Positions 17,161 through 25,425 of a DNA stretch of 64,000 nucleotides are shown here, piece after piece (the stretch's first letter is position 1; each line of letters starts with the position of its first letter). Position numbers and translations under genes: made by a program. Under the pieces are notes generated by a model. The model had not been told where the DNA came from and ran no database searches. It saw only the letters and a program-made list of their open reading frames with translations. Where the stretch lies: positions 62,001 through 126,000 of the forward strand of contig CAWCPF010000001.1 of assembly GCA_963797485.1 (NCBI GenBank), in the 5' to 3' direction. The DNA is from CAWAND01 sp963797485. Lineage in GTDB: Bacteria; Chloroflexota; Anaerolineae; Anaerolineales; E44-bin32.

Positions 17161-17763
17161 CTAGTTGGCGGTCCTCAAGGTTCGGCGGAGATCCGTCAGC
17201 GAATGCTGGAGCCAGCGTGGAACCGCCGGCTGGCCGAGAATGTGATCGATCTCGCCCAACGCCTGGGCCGTGTTTCCTTGCTGCGCATCGATCTCCGCCT
17301 GCACCGTTTGCGCCAGCAGGTCCCCCGGCTGTGCCTGAAGCACGAACTCCACCTGCTGTTGCGCCTGGTCGGCCTCACCCCGATACAGGGCGGCGCGAGC
17401 CTGCGCGGCCTGTAGCGTGAGCCAATCAGGATATTGGGCGCGGAGCTGCTCGATGACGGGCCCCACCCCATCGGGTTGGCTGGCCCCCAGGAACAGGGCC
17501 TGCAGGGTGGCATCGACAACCTGCGAGGGGGCTTGATCCGGGCCACCAAGCAACTCCAGGCCCGACGCCAGAGCTTGGATGGCACGACCGGGCTGGCCGC
17601 GATCCCGGAGCAGCTGCACACCCTCCAACAATGCCCCGGCAGCGCGCACGGGCTCTCCGCTGTCAGCTAGGGCCCTGGCGAGGGCGAGTTGGGCTTCCGG
17701 GTCCGCCGGGTTGGTGGCGACGGCGTTTCGCGCCGCTGCCAAGGTGGCTTGCGAGTCAGACAC
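17161..17763 (-). CDS. TPR-repeat protein, overlapping the kinase stop
   Basis: About 200 residues, almost entirely helix pairs of tetratricopeptide type (NPADPEAQLALARALADSG, QPGDLLAQTVQAEIDAQQGN). TPR domains mediate protein contacts. The inferred start GTG 17763 overlaps the kinase stop by 8 nt. Two readings are possible: a separate, translationally coupled cytoplasmic protein, or the C-terminal extracellular part of the kinase joined by a single-base frameshift near 17760. The second is attractive because kinases with external TPR domains are common and other genes here carry frameshifts. It shows no signal peptide of its own. Confidence 0.65.
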   Translation of the reverse strand: MSDSQATLAAARNAVATNPADPEAQLALARALADSGEPVRAAGALLEGVQLLRDRGQPGRAIQALASGLELLGGPDQAPSQVVDATLQALFLGASQPDGVGPVIEQLRAQYPDWLTLQAAQARAALYRGEADQAQQQVEFVLQAQPGDLLAQTVQAEIDAQQGNTAQALGEIDHILGQPAVPRWLQHSLTDLRRTLRTAN

Positions 17764-18832
17764 CGGAGTCGAGCGCGCCGATCTCGGTCGGCATGCCGGT
17801 TGGGGGCTGGTTCGTCTGGTTGGAGCGATTGGCCAGGACCAGGAAGACAAACAGGCACATGCAGGCGACGCCGAGGCCGCCCACGATCCACACCCAACGC
17901 CGCCCCGGCCGGGCCGAAGCGGGGATGTCGGGGACGGGCTTGCTGGTCTCAGCCACGGTCGGCGCCATATCCGGCCGCACCGAGACCGTGCCGACGCTTC
18001 CGGGGCCAAGACCCAGGGCGGCGTGCAGGCCCTGAACGAGTTCGGCCATCGAGCCAAAACGGTCGGCCCGCTCCTTTGCCAGCGACTTGAGCAACATCCG
18101 TTCGACAGGCTCAGGGACAGTGGGGTTGACGTCGCGGGGAAGCGGGAGGGGGGTGTAGATATGGTCATGGATGATGGAAAACGGAGTGTCGGCGTTGAAA
18201 GGCACGCGTCCGACGAACATTTCGTAGATCACGACACCCAAGGAGTAGATGTCGGTGCCTTCGTCGAGCTTAGGCTCGCCCCTGGCTTGCTCCGGAGAAA
18301 TGTACTGGGGCGTCCCCAGGAGCATGTCGCTTGACAGCGTCAACTCTCCCGCCTGGGCCATCCTGGCCAGGCCGAAATCGGCCAGGTAGATGTTGCCGTC
18401 ATCGGCGAGCAGGATATTCGAGGGCTTGATATCCCGGTGCAAAATCCCGTGCTTGTGAGCGTAGCCGAGCCCTTTGCCCACCGCTTCGATGATCCGCAGA
18501 CGCTCCTGCGGCCCGATTTCGCCCCGGCCCAGACGGGCCTTGAGGGTTTCCCCGTGTATGAACTTCATCACCAGATAGGGCTGCCCCTCGTGCTCGGCGA
18601 AGTCATAAATTGGGACGATATTGGGGTGATCCAGCTTGGCCACGAGTTTGGCTTCCCGCTCAAAGCGAGCCAGGAAGTTGGGATCCTGAAGGAAGGCGGG
18701 GTGAAGGACCTTGATGGCAACGTATCGATCGAGGGCCGGGTGATACGCCTTAAAGACCGAGGCCATGCCTCCCTGGCCGAGCGGCTCGGTGATGCGGTAG
18801 GGCCCAACGTTCTCACCGGCTAGAAAGGGCAT
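17756..18832 (-). CDS. PASTA-less Hanks-type Ser/Thr protein kinase with one membrane helix
   Basis: 358 residues. The kinase domain (about 11-275) is complete: glycine loop LGQGGMASVFKA, AIKVLH lysine, HRDIKPSNILL catalytic loop, DFGLARM, TPQYISPEQARG and DIYSLGVVIYEMFVGRVPF. A Pro-rich juxtamembrane stretch and one helix (about 310-332, WVWIVGGLGVACMCLFVFL) follow, then a short Asn/Thr-rich outside tail. It phosphorylates Ser/Thr of unknown targets at the membrane. The catalytic part is cytoplasmic. It lies between glycolytic genes tpiA and pgk. It has its own promoter; see the TPR entry for a possible C-terminal extension. Confidence 0.93.
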   Translation of the reverse strand: MPFLAGENVGPYRITEPLGQGGMASVFKAYHPALDRYVAIKVLHPAFLQDPNFLARFEREAKLVAKLDHPNIVPIYDFAEHEGQPYLVMKFIHGETLKARLGRGEIGPQERLRIIEAVGKGLGYAHKHGILHRDIKPSNILLADDGNIYLADFGLARMAQAGELTLSSDMLLGTPQYISPEQARGEPKLDEGTDIYSLGVVIYEMFVGRVPFNADTPFSIIHDHIYTPLPLPRDVNPTVPEPVERMLLKSLAKERADRFGSMAELVQGLHAALGLGPGSVGTVSVRPDMAPTVAETSKPVPDIPASARPGRRWVWIVGGLGVACMCLFVFLVLANRSNQTNQPPTGMPTEIGALDSGV

Positions 18833-18861
18833 TCGACTTGAAGGTCCTCCAATCGGTGCGA

Positions 18862-18890
18862 ATTATAGTGAGTCGACATGACGTCCACAA
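18862..18890 (-). promoter_or_regulatory. Promoter of the Ser/Thr kinase gene
   Basis: On the minus strand TTGTGG (18890-18885), 17-bp spacer, TATAAT (18867-18862). Start near 18855, leader about 23 nt to ATG 18832. Confidence 0.6.
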
Positions 18891-18939
18891 CATGAGACTG
18901 TCAATATCCTGTAAACTCCGGTCGATCGCCGACACCGCA

Positions 18940-18961
18940 CCGGCGGCCCTGGGGCCGCCGG
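18940..18961 (-). terminator. Strong GC hairpin downstream of pgk
   Basis: CCGGCGGCCC (18940-18949) / GGGCCGCCGG (18952-18961), a 10-bp perfect inverted repeat with a 2-base centre. It lies 43 bp after the pgk stop. There is no U tract on the minus side, so termination may be imperfect. Confidence 0.5.
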
Positions 18962-19003
18962 TTTCAACACTCAGCCTACGGAGTGGCCTTGGAAACGTCT
19001 GGG

Positions 19004-20182
19004 TCAATCGCGGTCCTGCAGCACGGCCACGCCGGGCAGTATCTTGCCCTCAAGGAACTCAAGCGAAGCCCCTCCCCCGGTCGACACGTGGGTCATGCGA
19101 GCTGCCAAGCCGGCCTGCTGGACCGCGGCCGCCGAGTCGCCTCCGCCGACGATCGTCGTGCCACCACAATCCGCGACCACGCGCGCCAATTCGAAGGTGC
19201 CCTGTGCGAAGGCCGGGAACTCGAAGACCCCCATCGGGCCGTTCCAGACGACCAAACTGGCCCCAACAAGAACTTGCCGGAATGCTGCCACGCTCTTCGG
19301 CCCAATATCCATGATCCGCCAGCCGGAGGGCACCGCATCGACGTCGACGATCTGGTGATCTGCATCTGCCTCGAAACGATCGGCGATCACCGCGTCCGAC
19401 GGCAGCACCAGGCGTCCTTGAGCTCGATCGAGCAAACCCTTAGCCGTTTCCAGCGCCTCGGGCTCAACCAGCGAGTCGCGCATGTCGCGCCCCTGTGCCG
19501 CCAGGAAGGTGTTGGCCATGCCGCCGCCAATCAAGAGTCGATCGGCGCGCTTGAGCAAGGCCTCCACGACGCCGATTTTGTCCGAGACCTTCGCCCCACC
19601 GAGAATGGCAATGTAGGGCCGGGCCTGGCTGTCGAGGGCTTTGCTCAACTCGGTGATTTCACGCTCCATCAGCAGGCCGGCGACGGCCGGGAGAAAGTGC
19701 GCCACCCCCTCGGTCGAAGCGTGGGCCCGATGAGCCGAGCCGAAGGCATCGTTGACGAACACCTCGGCCAGCGAGGCCAGCTTTTGCGCAAAGCCCATAT
19801 CGTTGGCTTGTTCTTCTGGATGGAAGCGAGTGTTCTCGAGCAGCAGCAATCCCCCCGGCTCAACGGCGGCGGCAGCCATCTCGGCCTCGGGCCCGACGCA
19901 ATCGGGTGCGAAGGCCACCGGCCGACCCATCAAGGCACTCAACGCCGCGGCGACCGGTCGGAGAGATTGTGCCGGATCCGGCTTGCCTTTGGGCCGGCCG
20001 AGGTGAGAGCACAGGATGGTCCGGGCGCCGACATCCACCAGAGCCTTCAAAGTAGGCAGTTCGGCGCGAATGCGCGTGTCGTCCGCGACCTCGCCGTTGC
20101 GCACAGGGACGTTGAAGTCCACTCTCACCAGCGCCCGTCGGCCGCTAAGATCTATGTCACGTATGGTTTTCTTGTTGAACAT
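19004..20182 (-). CDS. pgk: Phosphoglycerate kinase
   Basis: 392 residues from ATG 20182. It makes ATP and 3-phosphoglycerate from 1,3-bisphosphoglycerate. Motifs: RVDFNVPVRNGEVADDTRI, SHLGRPKGKPDP, LLLENTRFHPEEQAND, FVNDAFGSAHRAHAST, ILGGAKVSDKI, GGGMANTFL, WNGPMGVFE, GGGDSAAA and STGGGASLEFLEG. The frame is open 15 codons upstream, but the family begins at MFNKKTIRDID; AGGAGG lies 13 nt before this ATG, longer than usual. It is flanked by tpiA/kinase and yvcK. Confidence 0.97.
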   Translation of the reverse strand: MFNKKTIRDIDLSGRRALVRVDFNVPVRNGEVADDTRIRAELPTLKALVDVGARTILCSHLGRPKGKPDPAQSLRPVAAALSALMGRPVAFAPDCVGPEAEMAAAAVEPGGLLLLENTRFHPEEQANDMGFAQKLASLAEVFVNDAFGSAHRAHASTEGVAHFLPAVAGLLMEREITELSKALDSQARPYIAILGGAKVSDKIGVVEALLKRADRLLIGGGMANTFLAAQGRDMRDSLVEPEALETAKGLLDRAQGRLVLPSDAVIADRFEADADHQIVDVDAVPSGWRIMDIGPKSVAAFRQVLVGASLVVWNGPMGVFEFPAFAQGTFELARVVADCGGTTIVGGGDSAAAVQQAGLAARMTHVSTGGGASLEFLEGKILPGVAVLQDRD

Positions 20183-20279
20183 GGAGTTTCTTCGGCCTCC
20201 TGTGTGGGCCGGCGGTGAGGCGGACAACCGCTGGCGGGCGTAGATGGGGGGCGGCGGCCGGGTGGGATCCCGGGTGGGT

Positions 20280-21641
20280 TCAATTCAGACCGCTTGTCGG
20301 TTCGACGTCTCCCAATGAGGGCAGGTCCAGCGGACCTGTGCGCTCCTCGAGCATGGTCACGAGCACTTCGGCGAGCTTGGCCAAATCGTGGCGCCACGGC
20401 CTGGCTGGATCGGCCAGGTCGGCCATCTGGCAAGGCAAACTCAGGGCGTCACACTCGGGTTTCACGAACGCCAGGCTCCCGGGCAGCGTCCCCTGCAGGC
20501 AGTCGTTGGCCAGCACTACATCGACCAGCGCCTTCCCGACATGCTGGTCCAATGCGGTGATATGACCCGCCAGGTCGAAATCTTCGGTTTCACCCGGCTG
20601 GGTGGCCACGTTGCAGACATAGACTTTGAATGCCCGGCTGGCGCGGATGGCCTTTGTGATATCTTTCACAAGCAAGTTGGGGAGGACGCTGGTAAACAAA
20701 CTCCCGGGGCCGACCACGATCATGTCGGCGCCCAGGATGGCCCGGATGGCCTCCGGATAGGCCGGTGAATTGTCGGGCTCCAGATGAACAATCCGGATTT
20801 GTCCCGGGAGATTGGGGATCTGGCTTTCGCCACGCACGCGCACGGCACGGACATCCATCGCCGGAGTCTTGTCGGCGACCAGGGACACATCCGCGAGAGT
20901 CGACGGCAGGACGCGGCCGCGGATGGCCAGCACCCGGCCGGCCTCGGCCAACCCGGTGTCGAAGCCGCCGGTGACAGCCGCCAGGGCGGCAATGAACAGA
21001 TTGCCGAATGAGTGGCCGGCCAACTCGCCTTCCTCAAACCGGTATTGGAACAGCTGGGTCAAGAGCTGCTCATCATCGGAAAGAGCCGCCAGACAGTTGC
21101 GGAGATCTCCCGGCGGTGGCAGCCCCAGGTCACGCCTGAGCCGCCCCGAAGAGCCTCCATCATCAGCCACGGTGACAACGGCCGTGAGGTTGCCCGTGTA
21201 GGCCTTGAGGCCGCGCAACAGCGTAGAGAGGCCCGTGCCCCCTCCAATGGCCACAATCTTGGGCCCGCGCTCCCGCCGGCGGTGCGCTGACACCACTTCG
21301 ACCACCGAACGCCCCGGCCGCATGAACGGCGCGAGCAGAGCGCGGTTCAGGCCGACAATTGCCAGTGCCAGAACGGAGACGCCTGCCAGACCAAGCAAGA
21401 CGGCCCGCTCCCAGCGAGGCAGGGCCCGCAGACTGATCAAGTACAGCCAGGTCGAGTCAGGATGCAGCCGATAGTAGTCAAGGAGCAAGAACGCCAGGCC
21501 CAGCCCAATCAGAGCCGTGGCCACGACCAAGAGCATCAGCCATCGCTTGACGCCCAGTCCGGGTTCGAACCAGCGCCAAAACAGCCGCCAACGATGATTG
21601 CCGTTGTTGGCCGAGTGGTCGTTGTTGCTTCCGTTATCCAC
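20280..21641 (-). CDS. yvcK: YvcK/GlmR-family gluconeogenesis and cell-shape factor with N-terminal membrane helices
   Basis: About 453 residues. The CofD-like domain starts near residue 125: KIVAIGGGTGLSTLLRGLK, VTVADDGGSSGRLRRD, LPPPGDLRNCLAAL, HSFGNLFIAAL and VVGPGSLFTSVLPNLLV. YvcK binds UDP-GlcNAc and links carbon flux to wall synthesis in other bacteria. Here two membrane helices (about 34-58 and 82-104) precede the domain. The start is taken as GTG 21641, which lies exactly where transcription should begin from the -10 at 21649-21654; TTG 21650 is in frame but lies inside that -10. A Rex-like palindrome lies inside the gene at 20654-20671. Confidence 0.93.
   Translation of the reverse strand: MDNGSNNDHSANNGNHRWRLFWRWFEPGLGVKRWLMLLVVATALIGLGLAFLLLDYYRLHPDSTWLYLISLRALPRWERAVLLGLAGVSVLALAIVGLNRALLAPFMRPGRSVVEVVSAHRRRERGPKIVAIGGGTGLSTLLRGLKAYTGNLTAVVTVADDGGSSGRLRRDLGLPPPGDLRNCLAALSDDEQLLTQLFQYRFEEGELAGHSFGNLFIAALAAVTGGFDTGLAEAGRVLAIRGRVLPSTLADVSLVADKTPAMDVRAVRVRGESQIPNLPGQIRIVHLEPDNSPAYPEAIRAILGADMIVVGPGSLFTSVLPNLLVKDITKAIRASRAFKVYVCNVATQPGETEDFDLAGHITALDQHVGKALVDVVLANDCLQGTLPGSLAFVKPECDALSLPCQMADLADPARPWRHDLAKLAEVLVTMLEERTGPLDLPSLGDVEPTSGLN
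20654..20671. promoter_or_regulatory. Rex-like palindrome, site 2 (inside yvcK)
   Basis: TTGTGATATCTTTCACAA; both TTGTGA/TCACAA half-sites intact, one mismatch at the seventh arm position. It encodes VKDIT in the yvcK frame, so protein constraint may contribute. It is far from any start codon. Confidence 0.35.
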
Positions 21642-21648
21642 GCCTGCC

Positions 21649-21678
21649 AATATACCAGAGCCCCTTTCAAGCCGTCAA
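21649..21678 (-). promoter_or_regulatory. Promoter of yvcK (leaderless type)
   Basis: On the minus strand TTGACG (21678-21673), 18-bp spacer, TATATT (21654-21649) with extended -10 TGG. The GTG at 21641 begins 7 nt after the -10, so the mRNA would have no leader. Confidence 0.65.
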
Positions 21679-21696
21679 TTGGCCCCACGGGCGTGC

Positions 21697-21725
21697 TTGG
21701 ACCCCTATGCCGGCTAAAGTATAAT
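21697..21725 (+). promoter_or_regulatory. Promoter of the ABC ATPase gene
   Basis: TTGGAC (21697-21702), 17-bp spacer, TATAAT (21720-21725). It is divergent from the yvcK promoter, with 18 bp between the two -35 boxes. Confidence 0.8.
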
Positions 21726-21760
21726 GGTGCCACGATACTATCCCGAAGGGAGGCATGCTC

Positions 21761-22863
21761 ATGGCGAGCGTCACGTACGATCACGTATACAAACGGTTCG
21801 GCGGGGTCACGGCAGTCAATGATGTCAACTTGCAGATCCCGGACCAGGAATTCTTAGTGCTGGTCGGACCATCCGGCTGTGGGAAAACGACCTCCCTTCG
21901 GCTGCTGGCCGGCCTGGAAGAGATCAGCGACGGCGAGATCCGGATTGGGGACCGGGTGGTCAACGATGTGGCCCCCAAAGACCGGGACATCGCCATGGTG
22001 TTTCAATCGTATGCGCTTTACCCTCACATGACGGTCTTCGACAACATGGCTTTTGGTCTCAAGCTGCGAAAGACCCCCAAAGATGAGATCAAGACCCGAG
22101 TTCAGGAGGCCGCCGATATCCTGGGAATTGGCGCGCTGCTCGATCGCCGTCCCCGGCAGCTCTCGGGCGGACAACGCCAACGCGTCGCCCTGGGCCGGGC
22201 CATCGTACGCAAGCCCAAAGTCTTCTTGTTCGATGAGCCCCTCTCCAACCTGGACGCCAAACTGAGGGTGCAAACTCGGGCCGAGATCCAGCAGCTGCAT
22301 CGCCGGCTGGAGACGACCTTTATCTACGTCACCCATGATCAGACCGAGGCCATGACCATGGCCACCCGGATTGCAGTCATGAAGGATGGGATCCTGCAGC
22401 AGACTGACACTCCGCAAAAGCTGTATGACTTCCCGACGAACGTCTTCGTGGCGGGCTTCATCGGATCTCCGGCCATGAACTTCTTCAACGGCCGCCTGCT
22501 GCGGGGCGACGGCGGCATGCAGGTCGATGCCGGATCTTTCAAAGTCGGCATCCCGGCGGCCAAGGCTCAGGCCTTTCAAGGGCACTTGGACAAGGACGTG
22601 GTCTTCGGCATCCGGCCCGAGGACATCCATGACTCTCACTACACGCCACCGGGCATTCAACCGGCTGAGGTCACGGCCGAGGTGCAGGTGATTGAGCCGA
22701 TGGGCAACGAGCTGATTCTGTACCTGAAATCCGGCAACAACACCTTCGTGAGCCGGATGGACCTCGGAGCCAGGCCACTGTGACCGAATCCAAACAGGTC
22801 ATTTTCAACATGGATAATGTCCATCTGTTCGAAACGACCGGCGACCAGGCCGCCATCGTCTGA
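21761..22863 (+). CDS. Sugar-type ABC transporter ATP-binding protein (UgpC/MsmX/MalK-like), frameshift near the end
   Basis: About 367 residues. The ATPase domain has Walker A GPSGCGKTTSLR, Q-loop VFQSYALYPHMTV, signature LSGGQRQRVALGRAIV, Walker B VFLFDEPLSNLD and switch VTHDQTEAMTMA. A C-terminal TOBE/OB region (VFGIRPEDIHDS) follows. A frame change near 22780 restores the typical end (VIFNMDNVHLFETTGDQA) and a stop at 22861-22863. Start ATG 21761 has GGGAGG 7 nt upstream; ATG 21755 is too close to it. No permease or binding protein is adjacent, so it may serve several carbohydrate importers, as MsmX does. Confidence 0.92.
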
Positions 22864-22887
22864 TCGACAGCTCTTTGCCTTCAAGGG

Positions 22888-22924
22888 GCTGTCTCGACAG
22901 CATGTGAGACAGCTCTTTCTCTTT
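22888..22924 (+). terminator. Intrinsic terminator after the ABC ATPase gene
   Basis: GCTGTCTC (22888-22895) / GAGACAGC (22906-22913), 10-nt loop, then TCTTTCTCTTT. An upstream GACAGC (22866-22871) can pair with the same left arm instead. The rest of 22925-23123 holds only a small hairpin (22987-23001) and no gene. Confidence 0.6.
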
Positions 22925-23123
22925 GTCGAAAGCTCGCCCCCCGGCTGCGCCCCAAACTGGCTGGCACGTCTCCCCCACCCGTTAGCCCTGCCTGTGGCAG
23001 GTGGCAGAACCAGCCTGCCTGCAGCCGACCCGGACCAGATAGCGGCACAAGCTGACAAGGCAGCCTGAACGCGTTCTTGGTCAACCTGGACAAGGGGATA
23101 GCGATGAAAAACGGCCGCCCCCT

Positions 23124-23151
23124 TTGGGACGGTCCGCATTTTTGTTATGAT
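23124..23151 (+). promoter_or_regulatory. Promoter of the phosphoglycerate mutase gene
   Basis: TTGGGA (23124-23129), 16-bp spacer, TATGAT (23146-23151). Start near 23158, directly at the GAGGAGG ribosome site. Confidence 0.55.
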
Positions 23152-23169
23152 GGCGGCTGAGGAGGCGAC

Positions 23170-24381
23170 ATGGCAGACTTCAACCTGATCAAATCCCTCC
23201 ACCAGCCGGCCAATACCAAACTTGTCCTGCTGATCCTCGATGGCCTGGGTGGTTTGTCGGTCGAGCCGGGGGGCCCTACCGAGCTCGAGGCGGCACACAC
23301 GCCCAACTTCGACCGCTTGGCCACCGAAGGCACGCTCGGGCAGACCATCCCGGTGCGGCCGGGAATCACGCCCGGGTCGGGGCCTGGGCATTTGGCCCTC
23401 TTCGGCTACGATCCTTTGACCTACGACATCGGCCGGGGCGTGATCGAGGCCTCCGGGATCGGCCTCGAGGTCGGCCCCGACGATGTGGCCGCTCGGGGCA
23501 ATTTCTGCACCGTCGACCAGGATGGCAGGATCATCGATCGTCGGGCCGGGCGAATCTCCACCGATGAGGCCCGACCCTTGGTCGAGCGATTGGATGCCAT
23601 CGAGATCCCGGGGGTCAGCATCGATGTCCGCGTGCTGAGAGAGTATCGTTTCGCTCTGGTCATGCGCGGCGACAAGCTGTCACACGCCATCCACGACACC
23701 GATCCGCTCGAGACCGGTTTAGCCCCGTTGGAGGCCAGGCCATCCGACCCAAGCGCGCAGCACACCGCAGATCTGGTCAACCAGTGGGTGGCCGCCGCCC
23801 GCGAGGCGCTCAGCGATCAACCCAAAGCCAACGCGTTGACGCTGCGGGGCTTTTCGGCAGATCCGCACCTGCCACAATTCAAGGACGTTTACGAACTCAC
23901 CGGGGCCTGCGTGGCAGTCTATCCCATGTACAAAGGCGTGGCTCGCTTGGTCGGTATGCAGGTGCACGCCTTCCAAGGCGAGACCCCGGCCGACGAATTC
24001 GCCGCCGCCGGCCAGGTCTGGGACGCCAATGATTTTGTGTTCATTCACATCAAGAAGACCGACAGCCTGGGCGAAGACGGGGCCTTTGACAAGAAAGCCG
24101 CCATGATCGAAACCGTCGATGCGGCCCTACCGGCCTTGATGGACCTGAAGCCGGATGTCCTGGCGGTCACGGGGGACCACTCGACCCCGGCGCGCATGAA
24201 AACCCACTCCTGGCATCCGGTCCCGGTCTTGCTCTGGGCTCCGGCGACGGTCCGCCACGACGCGCAAACGAGCTTTGGAGAGACGGCTTGCGCGCTGGGT
24301 GGCTTGGGGACCTTTCAGGCGTCCGATCTGATGCCGCTCATGATGGCTCACGCCAATCGGCTGGCCAAGTTCGGGGCTTAG
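23170..24381 (+). CDS. apgM: Archaeal-type 2,3-bisphosphoglycerate-independent phosphoglycerate mutase
   Basis: 403 residues, alkaline-phosphatase superfamily, ApgM type rather than the longer GpmI. It interconverts 3- and 2-phosphoglycerate using two metal ions and a phospho-Ser. Motifs: LVLLILDGLGGL (metal Asp), HTPNFDRLATEGTLG, GITPGSGPGHLALFGYDP (catalytic Ser region), FVFIHIKKTDSLGEDG, and VTGDHSTPARMKTHSWHPVP with metal Asp/His. Start ATG 23170, GAGGAGG 5-6 nt upstream. Together with tpiA and pgk it supplies the lower glycolytic steps in this segment. Confidence 0.94.
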   Translation: MADFNLIKSLHQPANTKLVLLILDGLGGLSVEPGGPTELEAAHTPNFDRLATEGTLGQTIPVRPGITPGSGPGHLALFGYDPLTYDIGRGVIEASGIGLEVGPDDVAARGNFCTVDQDGRIIDRRAGRISTDEARPLVERLDAIEIPGVSIDVRVLREYRFALVMRGDKLSHAIHDTDPLETGLAPLEARPSDPSAQHTADLVNQWVAAAREALSDQPKANALTLRGFSADPHLPQFKDVYELTGACVAVYPMYKGVARLVGMQVHAFQGETPADEFAAAGQVWDANDFVFIHIKKTDSLGEDGAFDKKAAMIETVDAALPALMDLKPDVLAVTGDHSTPARMKTHSWHPVPVLLWAPATVRHDAQTSFGETACALGGLGTFQASDLMPLMMAHANRLAKFGA

Positions 24382-24408
24382 GCCCGGACGCAAAGGAGAA
24401 ACGTGTTC

Positions 24409-24621
24409 ATGTCCCTCGTGCGAATTCTCGCGTGGCCGTTCGTGGCCGTCTGGCGGCTGCTGACATGGATCCTTGGTCTGACCGGCCGTCTTGTGGCCAT
24501 CGTCATCGGGCTGGTCTTGATGATCGTCGGGCTTATCATCAGCCTGACCGTGGTGGGGGCCGTCGTGGGCATCCCGCTCATGATTATCGGTCTGCTGCTG
24601 GCCCTGCGCGGGATCTTCTAG
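24409..24621 (+). CDS. Small two-helix membrane protein
   Basis: 70 residues, nearly all hydrophobic. Two predicted membrane helices: about 5-24 (PFVAVWRLLTWILGLTG side) and 28-68, which is long and Val/Ile/Gly-rich and may be two closely packed helices (LVLMIVGLIISLTVVGA; GIPLMIIGLLLAL). No polar catalytic residue. It follows apgM by 27 bp, with AAGGAG 10 nt before ATG 24409 and 4 nt before GTG 24403; either could start it. It may be cotranscribed with apgM. Function unknown. Confidence 0.65.
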   Translation: MSLVRILAWPFVAVWRLLTWILGLTGRLVAIVIGLVLMIVGLIISLTVVGAVVGIPLMIIGLLLALRGIF

Positions 24622-24733
24622 CCGTCAGTCTCAGCCCGGCGAGTGGTTAAGCGGCTGGGCCAGGCAGAGACGTAACCATCGGGGCGCGAGAGTCTCGATG
24701 CTTTGATTGACCGACAAGCGGCGGGCCGGCCGC

Positions 24734-25334
24734 TCACGCAAACGGCGATTTCGGCCTGGGCGCCTTTACCAGGCTGGTAGTAGGGATTGGTGCCTGAGGC
24801 GTGGTCGGTCGTGTCCACGATGCTTTCAATTTGCGGGACCGCCTCCCGGATCATGACGTCGATGCCCTGCTTCAGTGTGACATCCGCCAGCCCGCAGCCC
24901 CGGCACCCCCCGCCCAGCTCAACGTAAGCCGTCTTGTCCTTCACTTCCAGCAACATGACATACCCTCCGTGCACGGCCACGCTCGGATTGATCTGAGTGT
25001 CAATGACCGTTTGGACAGCCTGGGAGACTGGATCATCCCAGAGCGGATTGGGGTTGTCGAGCTGGAATCCGGTTTGGTAGGCGTTTTGCACGAATTCAAG
25101 GCGGGCTCCCTTGATCTTGGGACCGCTGGCCTGGTCGATGAGCACCGGGATTCCGCCGACCTCCAGGCTGGTATCGCCCGGCTCGGCGTCTGAGGGGTTG
25201 ATGAACCGCAAGGAATATTCATACCCATCCGGCCCCCGGCCGGTGATGGCGATGCGCAGAGCCTTGCCCTGGCGATCCTTGGCCTGAAGCATTTCCTGAA
25301 TCTTGGCGGCAGCTTCTGGGCTGATATCTATCAC
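24734..25334 (-). CDS. nfuA: NfuA-type iron-sulfur cluster carrier, frameshift near the end
   Basis: About 200 residues: an A-type (IscA-like) N-terminal domain (DISPEAAAKIQEMLQAK, GGIPVLIDQASGPKIKGARLEFV) without its cysteines, and a C-terminal NifU domain with the cluster motif GGGCRGCGLADVTLKQGID. It receives and passes on Fe-S clusters. The start GTG 25334 has AGGGAG 6 nt upstream and follows the family pattern. After YYQPGK the open frame runs on to 24618; a one-base shift at about 24770 gives KAPRPKSPFA and a stop at 24734, the usual family ending. The run-on would also overlap the convergent gene. Confidence 0.88.
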
Positions 25335-25400
25335 GTCGGGCTCCCTGGTGTGTGGTGTGCGGCGGCGTCGAGCGATGCCGCCGGCCGAGCGATTGAACCA

Positions 25401-25406
25401 ATTATA
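25401..25406 (-). promoter_or_regulatory. -10 box upstream of nfuA
   Basis: TATAAT on the minus strand (25406-25401), within the gap between the ATP-grasp stop (25426) and the nfuA start (25334). The -35 is weak. Confidence 0.4.
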
Positions 25407-25425
25407 CCTGCGGGTGCGGGCCGAC

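Noticed and set aside
17161..18168. A single 335-codon frame covering the TPR protein and part of the kinase gene
   Set aside because: The upstream 135 codons are out of frame with the kinase domain and make no sense as protein; only the part after 17763 is TPR-like.
22866..22919. CRISPR-like direct repeats (GACAGCTCTTT twice)
   Set aside because: Only two copies, explained by hairpin arms; no regular spacing and no cas genes in the window.
22817..23123. Possible small genes in the gap after the ABC ATPase gene
   Set aside because: Frames lack ribosome sites and recognisable content; the beginning is explained as the frameshifted end of the ATPase and its terminator.
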